From NCBI GenBank assembly GCA_014379785.1, contig JACMLD010000480.1:1-7104 (forward strand): 7,104 nt of DNA, written 5' to 3'. Below, piece by piece: positions 6,053-7,104 of this stretch. Numbering within the stretch: the first letter of the stretch is position 1; the number at the start of each line of letters is the position of its first letter. The DNA is from Chitinophagaceae bacterium. Lineage in GTDB: Bacteria; Bacteroidota; Bacteroidia; Chitinophagales; Chitinophagaceae. A model generated the notes under the pieces. The model was not told the origin of the DNA, did no database searches, and was given only the letters and a program-made list of their open reading frames with translations. The translations under genes and the position numbers were made by a program.

Positions 6053-7104
6053 CTATGACGAGCGATAGGCAATCGCGTGAGATGGTTTTTTATGCTGTCC
6101 CATAAAAACTCTGGAATAAATCCTCAGCACCGCTATTTCAACAAACACAAAACTCAGTGCGGCGAAAACAATCAATCCATATTGCTTCAGCCCGATATGA
6201 CTGAAAAGCAAATCAATTCCGATAAATGTAGGCGTTACAGGAAAACCCAGTAATCCAAGTCCGGACACCAGGAAAATAAAACCTGTCACAGGCTGTTCGA
6301 AAGTGTATCCGTGAAATTTATCGAGCAGGATGTCACTGTCGATCGCATGCATTCTTTCCAGACAGGCATAACCCATGATTGCAGACAGGCTGGCGCCACC
6401 CAGACAAATCAGGATTTCCTTGAGACCCAGATCTGCATTACCGAGAATCGCAAGCAGCATAAAAAGCTGGCTGGCAAAAATCATCAGCCAGGCCTTTCTC
6501 GCATCACCTCTTTCCGCAAATGCTTTGAGGATGAGCAGCAAAGTCGTAGCTGAAAATACCAGTGGCAGAATATCAGTGACGAAAACCGGAATTGAGTTTT
6601 TCGCAACCAATGCATATACGCCGATTCCCATCAGGACAATCAATATCACCGAAGTGAGCTTTGTCGATACCCCCTGCAGACCGCGACCGATTTCTTTGAA
6701 TGGACTCCACAGGTACCTGAAAAGCATTGCATCGAGGTTCCATTCTTTAACCGAAAGGATGTAAAGGGAGTTACTGATTTTTCTGAAACCTGTATTTACT
6801 TTTTTCGGGGCAGAAGGATCAAAATGATAAAACTGATTATGCACCAGGTAACTCAGGACTGAAGGCGACACCAGCAACTGCCAGGTCCTCAGAAACGCGT
6901 TTGCAGAAAAATGCACCAGAGCCAGTACATGAAGACCCAGCGCAATTTCAACAAAGATCAGTCCTATCTGCACCACCGAAGCGTATGCAATCTGCGTTTT
7001 TACGGTCGACTGAACGCGGGTGATGTAAGCTGCAATAACACCGGTAGTAATCCCTACTATTCCAATCGCTATCCTGATGCCTGTCATGTTTTCCCAAAAA
7101 GGAA
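6053..7104 (-). CDS. NuoL/NuoM/MrpD-like proton-translocating membrane subunit, C-terminal part (runs off right edge)
   Basis: The frame is open to the right edge (349 codons visible), and codons for PFWEN precede the first visible Met at 7087. That Met falls mid-domain, so the true start lies outside. Numbering from it, residues 30-78 match the antiporter core (KTQIAYASVVQIGLIF, then ALVHFSANAFLRTWQ), as in complex I NuoL (K-R-LAYSTISQIGYMF, HLMTHAFFKA). A soluble stretch with KEWNLDAMLFRYLWSPFK (114-131) resembles the region before the last NuoL helices. Further hydrophobic helices follow, and GFIFLVSGLGLLGFPVTPTFIGIDLLF resembles the end of the NuoM/MrpD core. These proteins move protons, or protons against sodium, through the inner membrane. 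No other complex I subunit is visible, and a SulP permease lies 44 bp downstream, so a stand-alone module such as DabB of DAB carbon uptake is more likely than respiratory NADH dehydrogenase. A DabA partner, if present, would lie to the right. Confidence 0.8.
   Translation of the reverse strand, partial: PFWENMTGIRIAIGIVGITTGVIAAYITRVQSTVKTQIAYASVVQIGLIFVEIALGLHVLALVHFSANAFLRTWQLLVSPSVLSYLVHNQFYHFDPSAPKKVNTGFRKISNSLYILSVKEWNLDAMLFRYLWSPFKEIGRGLQGVSTKLTSVILIVLMGIGVYALVAKNSIPVFVTDILPLVFSATTLLLILKAFAERGDARKAWLMIFASQLFMLLAILGNADLGLKEILICLGGASLSAIMGYACLERMHAIDSDILLDKFHGYTFEQPVTGFIFLVSGLGLLGFPVTPTFIGIDLLFSHIGLKQYGLIVFAALSFVFVEIAVLRIYSRVFMGQHKKPSHAIAYRSS

Noticed and set aside
6375..6764. 129-codon plus-strand frame within the NuoL-like gene
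   Set aside because: It is antisense to a membrane-protein frame and has no motif or start signal of its own.

Overview
The window looks chromosomal and bacterial, and almost certainly from Bacteroidota. The left end is a SusC/RagA-type TonB-linked outer-membrane protein, a family typical of that phylum. A Bacteroidota-type -7 promoter box (TAnnTTTG) precedes the sugar-acid genes, and the genes show little or no Shine-Dalgarno sequence. The genus cannot be told from the sequence alone.

Layout: (1) Positions 1-2024, minus strand: the first ~674 codons of a susC-like gene that continues past the left edge. (2) Positions 2025-2192: a 168-bp divergent promoter region with a candidate -7 box and palindromes that look like LacI-family operators. 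One of these is matched at 15 of 16 bases by a second copy inside the start of susC. (3) Positions 2193-3817, plus strand: a two-gene unit, a 2-keto-3-deoxygalactonokinase (dgoK) and a KDPG/KDPGal-type aldolase (dgoA-like), joined by a 4-bp ATGA overlap. (4) Positions 3810-4364, minus strand: a cysteine-containing protein of unknown function whose end overlaps the aldolase end by 8 bp. (5) Positions 4434-6008, minus strand: a SulP-family anion permease with a C-terminal STAS domain. (6) Positions 6053-7104, minus strand: the C-terminal part of a NuoL/NuoM/MrpD-like proton-channel protein that runs off the right edge, 44 bp upstream of the SulP gene. No gene-free stretch exceeds 168 bp. I saw no RNA gene, IS element or CRISPR array.

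How the genes may work together (inference): the left half reads as a sugar-acid utilisation locus. SusC, with a SusD partner expected beyond the left edge, would import a glycan or oligosaccharide. DgoK and the aldolase would split 2-keto-3-deoxygalactonate into pyruvate and glyceraldehyde-3-phosphate. The palindromes could let one LacI-type regulator control both arms. The right half reads as an ion-transport unit: a NuoL-like subunit next to a SulP permease resembles inorganic-carbon uptake loci (DAB-type systems, or SulP bicarbonate transporters). The partner that would prove this (a DabA/DUF2309 protein or a carbonic anhydrase) is not in the window.
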